This document shows, one piece after another, positions 36,101 to 42,100 of a stretch of DNA of 64,000 nt. The stretch lies in NCBI GenBank assembly GCA_903813345.2, contig CAIIXF020000005.1:29579375-29643374 (forward strand), in the 5' to 3' direction. The stretch is from Owenia fusiformis (Eukaryota; Annelida; Polychaeta; Sabellida; Oweniidae). Both the position numbers and the translations under genes were made by a program. Positions within the stretch are counted from its first letter, which is position 1, and each line of letters opens with the position of its first letter. The notes under the pieces were generated by a model that worked only from the letters and a program-made list of their open reading frames with translations, ran no database searches and had not been told where the DNA came from.

Positions 36101-39100
36101 ATACAAAGAATAAACTTCGTTCAACGCTAAGCTATTTTGTATACCGAAGACCGCCGTTGACTTACGCCTGCAAAAATGTGCCTCTTGTTCCCATCCTTCT
36201 GGCGTACACTGAAGTGTCTGAGGGCCTGGTCCGTTATTTGTTTCAAAGCCTTCGTCGCAAGTGAATTCCACAGTGTCGCCACAGTTATTACCGCCAGTCA
36301 CATCTCCATTTTTGATCTGCAGCGGTCCACAAGATCTAACTAAATGAAAAGCAACCAGTAATAAAGGTGACCAGTGTCATAACATTCTACCGACGCTGCA
36401 CGGAATTTAGCCATGTAAGTTGTCTGAATGACCTGGGTAATGTAGTATATCATGTTCGATGAACAATAAACCTACTCTTGCAAGTTGGTGCTACGTCGTT
36501 CCAAGTGCCATCAGCAGTGCAGGTAATTGTCACCTGATCTTCGCTGGTTCCATCTTCAAACTCGTAGCAATCATCACATGTGAATGTAAGTGTATCTCCA
36601 TCACGAAAAGGACCCTTTGGACCAGTCACATTTCCATGTTTAAATTCCCCGGGGTCTGGACAACGTAAACGCTTATCAACTGAAAGACAAGTAGAGTTTT
36701 GTTACCATATAATGTTATTGATAAAATGTTGGAATTGCTCCACGTCACATCATTTCATCTCTTGGGCATCACTAAAATCAGCAAAACAAGCAAAGAAAAC
36801 TAAAAAAGAAGTGTTCCTTTTTGTAAATGAAGGTTAGTGAAAGTTATTTTAACAATATGGGGTGATATATTAACATATTATGAAGATATGCATTTACACT
36901 TTTTAAAGAGATCGGGTCTCCCAAAAACACAATTAGAGTAACCCCCTGCTTTTTTCGTGTTATTTGATGTAAAACAAGTTTGTTTATCAACTTATCAATT
37001 CTAAGGCTTGAATTAATTCGTTAACAGTATCAATTCGATGATTGTTCCTAGCCATGAATTTCCACTTGTAGAAATTTAAATTTAAATTTAAAAAGCCCAC
37101 TCAAATTTGTTCCAGTCTGATTGGCTTTTTCCTTCAGATTATTTTGGCTTAGAGAAGCCATATTTATTACTTCTAAGGGGTTACAATATAGATAAATCCC
37201 CCAAAAACATTGTATTCTGATTTCGACTTATATGCATTCAATTCTGACAGTTGGTTGTTCTTTTGATTGTCCTGTTGATATCCTCAATATATTGTCGATA
37301 TCGTGCTTATAATTTGGTCTCAAGATATATCTAAGGTATATATTATGTTTTATGAGCAATAATATTGGGACATTACTGATTGTCCAGAATAGAAATCTGG
37401 ACGACTCGATCTCTTTAAGAAAGTTTGATTTCATTTATGGTTGATACAGGGAACCAAAGTCACATGACCCGAGACAAAACTGAAAAATATCATATTGTTA
37501 CGTGGCGTTATTGTAATTTTTCGTTATCGTAATTCACATTGCACATCACCAGTGTTTTTAATTACTTTACTAAAATCTCGGGGAGGGCATACGATAATTT
37601 TACGACATTACGATATTTTTCCAATTAACCAATCGTCCCCAGTTTAGTACATACCACATACTTGTGAAGGGGTTTCCCATCCTTTTGTAGTACATTTGAC
37701 ACTTGGGCTTCCAGGTCCGACGAGTTCGAAGCCAGTCACACAGGTATATGTAAGCGTATCGCCGCAGTTAGTGCCTCCATTTACAATAGCATTCTCAATA
37801 AGAAGCGGTCCACATGACTTTACTGCAGATGTTAAATTGATAAGAAACATATCAGAAGTCCTAAATATGAAGCTCTAGAATATAACCAAGGCATATGAAC
37901 AAAACTATATCTTGTTACAACGAGGGTATATCTTCGCGTCTTGAATTCCCTTGACAAATCCGTATATGTACTTGGACTTGGGTACATTGTGGCTAAAAAT
38001 ACAATAACTCAATACTTATCCAATAATTCTAATCCTTGATGAATTAAAAAATAAACAATTAATCGGGCTCACTTTTACATTTTGGTGGATCATCCGACCA
38101 GGTCCCCTTAATGCTATTCTTGATACTATCAATGCACGTTATGGTGGAGCTGCCAACTAGATCATAGCACGGATCACAAGCATAGTTCACTGTGTCCCTA
38201 CATTGATTATTTTTTGAATCTACGGATCCAAACTTTGGAGCTTTTGGCTTTGGGTTACATTCGATAACTTAAAGAAAATCAAAATGAAATACTATATTTA
38301 GTGTTTTACAATTGGCTAATGAAATGACAAAAGGTTATAACTTTGAAGGCTATACAAAAAAACTTTTAGTACAATACATACCCCAATGTTTAAGAATCTA
38401 AAACTTGAGAATACAAATACAATTTAATACCTTTGCATTTCGGGAGTTTAGCCCATCCAGCATATCCTTCTTCATCCAACCGGCATTTGACTCTAAGTCT
38501 CTTCAAGAATTTGACTCCGCGACAGTCATCACAGGTATATTGAGAGATGGAATCAATCGGATATTTAGATTCTGGGTCAAATGTCTCGCCAACACCGATA
38601 TCAATCTTGGGACCAATGATGACGTTAACAAACGTGCCATTGATGATATCTTCGGTGACTTCGCCACAATGAGCAGATTCTACATAAGAATTGAGAAAAT
38701 GAATGTAAGCAAGTTAGAGTAGGGTAGGCGATTAATTAACTTCATAAACCACATTTTTTCGATCCTGTTCAACATACTCACCTTTTGATATACTATTTTA
38801 ATTGAAATGAAAAAAATCATAGCTAGTTAATCTCTGTTAGATCATTCTACCAAAGCACATTATTAAATGTGATTATTAAATACGGTAGTTGTCTAGAAAT
38901 GCCCATGCCTCTATCATATAATTGCCACAGGCACGATATCTGAGCCGAAGCTATATTATATTGAAGACTATGGATTGCATTTGGGAAAAAACTCAATGAA
39001 CGACCTAGTTAAAAAGAACTCACTGCATGCGTTTAGTCTACAGTACGCCCTACTCACCTAAACACGTGTCACCAACAGGACACTCTTCAAACATCGCCTC

Positions 39101-42100
39101 GTCATCAGCTTTACATTCGTGCATCGGATTTTTCTTCACGAGCTTTTCGTCCAGAACACAAGAACGAGTCCTCTTCCGATGGCATTTCCCTTTTGGATTG
39201 TATGTACATTCAGACCATTCCGACCAACTCTCCCAATTCATCGGAGCTGTAAAGATAGTGTCAATTTTATATTTAGATAATTCTTCCTTAACAAATACTA
39301 TGTGAAGTGTCAAGGAGATAAAACAGGTAGGATAGCATTGACCAAAAACGCTTAACTATTTATTTTATTCTAATTACACATCACAACTAATGTTGAATTA
39401 GCATGGGATGAGCAAATTATATGAAATGTTCAAATATAAGTATAGAAAATATCTCGATGGAACTATTTCGTATCTTCTCTCGGTTTACACAAAAGTTTGA
39501 TATAAGATATCTCTCGTGCTTCGTGCTCGATATTTTTAATTACCGTTCGTAGAAATCTGAGTTTGATTTATGTAATCTTGCATTTAAATATTAGGAATTT
39601 TAATTACCTATACATTTTATCGTGCAATCTTCACCCTCTTTAGAAAGGCAGTTGCAAATATTGGCATCAAATCCGTTGATATCGCAACAACGTTGTCGTT
39701 CCCGTAAGCATTTGTTGTCACAAGTGAACCATTGGCTCCAAACACCATAGACAGTGCCAGCACCTGCTTATTTAAGTCAGTGTATATCTTAATTTCCAAC
39801 ATTGATATCATACATTATTGCTTTTTACAGGTCGCTCCCTACTGTCAGTATTGACTAGAAAATAATGATCTCTATACTTGAATAAAGACATGGTGAGTTC
39901 AGCGAAAATTACGAGTAAACTACGAATAAATAGAATAGATGTCATAACCTTCAAGTTGAGAAAGAAAACCAAACCATCAGTGTCTGTTCAATATTTTATC
40001 CAAAAGACACGTGTACACAATTACAGAAAAGGCAAAAGTGATTTGACTCTATTGATTAAAGACTATGTTCGATTCAGGGTGGGAAAAATGGGTCAACAAC
40101 ATACATTCTGTTTAAAAGACATAAAAAATGTCATAGAAATAGGGTAATATACATTTTGAACATTTCTGTACATATATTAATTCCAAATCAAAACATAAAA
40201 TTTTATATCAAACAATGGCCGTTTTCATTACCCTTCCTTCTCGAAATAACCTCGAAAAACAGTTTTTGATTTTGCAGACTTTTTATACAGGGTGACCCAA
40301 AAAAATGCAACCCTCCATTTCGTCAATATTTTTCTTAAATGGAGGTAAATTGCTCTGAGATTTGGCACACAAGGACTTCATTCTATGTGGGATCCTTTGG
40401 CAAAGTTTTAATAATCATAGCCTTATATTGATAGAGTTATGGTTGTTTCAAAATATGCTCCAGATGTCATCAATTTCGCTGAAAACAAACTTGCAATGTT
40501 CAAGGAAAACTGTTCATAACATGTATGCATTCTTCCCCATGGGTATGGCTCAAATTTTTGCAGTCATTGCTTATTGGAGTTCTGCAATTGCGGTACGGTT
40601 ATTTTCATACACATTAACCTTTAAATAACCCCGTATATAGAAGTCAGAGGCATTGAGATCAAGACTGTGGGATGACCATGGGTCATCCATCCTAGGAGAG
40701 ATAATCTTCTCATAGAAATGACTAGTGAGCCAGGCTATGCTATCATTAGAAGTGTGAGGAGTAGCTCCATCCTTCTAGAACCACTGTTCTTGTCTATTGA
40801 AGCCTCTGTGTCACTCTAAAACTGCCTGGGAACGCCAATATTGCGCTGTGTGTTAACAGTAACAGTGTTGCCATTATCAACCTCAAACCAAAAGGGGCTG
40901 ATGATTTCATGTTTGGAAATTGGCAGCCCAAGCTGTGCATTTAACAGCATGTAGGGGCCTGTGAAGCACTTTATCTGGAATTTGTGATCCCAGAACACAT
41001 TATTCCTTGAGTCTACATGTTCAGAAAGAAGGGAATGTGACTCATCCGAAAACCTAACATTGGAAATGGACGACATTTGGAGCATATTTTGGAACGACCT
41101 AACTCTATCAATATAAGACAATGATTATTGAAACTTTGCCAGAGGATCCCACATTGAATGAAGTCCTTGTGTGCCAAATTTCAGAGCAATTAACCTCCAT
41201 TTAAGAAAAATATTCGAGAAATGGAGGGTTGCATTTTTTTGGGTCACCCTGTACTTAAGATTACTATAGTTTTAGGTACAATTCTTTATTTCCCCTCATT
41301 TCATCATTTTAATCTTACACCTCGCCAAAAAATAGAATGATGACTACATTTTGATTTTTCATTATAGAAACTAACGTTTAATTGGCACATCGGGCCCATA
41401 GCCAGGGGGTCGAGCCCCAAAAGTTCTTTCAAAATCCTGCAATTTTCCACCATTCTGAGCACTTTTCTAGTGATTTTTTGCCTTTTTTAGGCCAAAGTTG
41501 TCAAAAGTGAACTCCTTTGGAATTTTTTGAGAAGTGAGACTCTCTTGGCAAATCCTGGCTACAGGCCTGTACAGCGCTATTTTATTAGTTTTCAAAAAAG
41601 TCTGATAATCAAGGCTACTCTGCAAAAATTGAACAACGTAATTGATGGTAGGTTGGCTCGGGAATATAAAAATCCTTCCAATGGTATATAATACCATTAT
41701 TTTACTAGGATCGAATTGTGATGTACAATTCTTGGCCATGTTTTATCTTTCTCACTCTGTATATATTTTAGAAGATATTCCCTGTTCTATTATCTTCACC
41801 TTTCTCACATCCAGATGTACCTTCACCACATTCGTCAATTTTTTCTTCTGTGAAACCATATTCAGAATCAAGATTGTATCTCGTATTGTTTTCAGCTATC
41901 CGACATGGTACAGGTGGAATCTAAATAGAAATATTATTAGATCGTATGGTAATACAACAGATGAGCAGCAAATACATTGCATAATAGACACTGAAAGAGA
42001 TACATATCAATGAAATCATTGAAGTATGAATAAATCGTTATCAATTTTAAAACAAAAGCTCAATAAATTATGAAATTAAGGTTTAGTCTGACTTTCAGAA

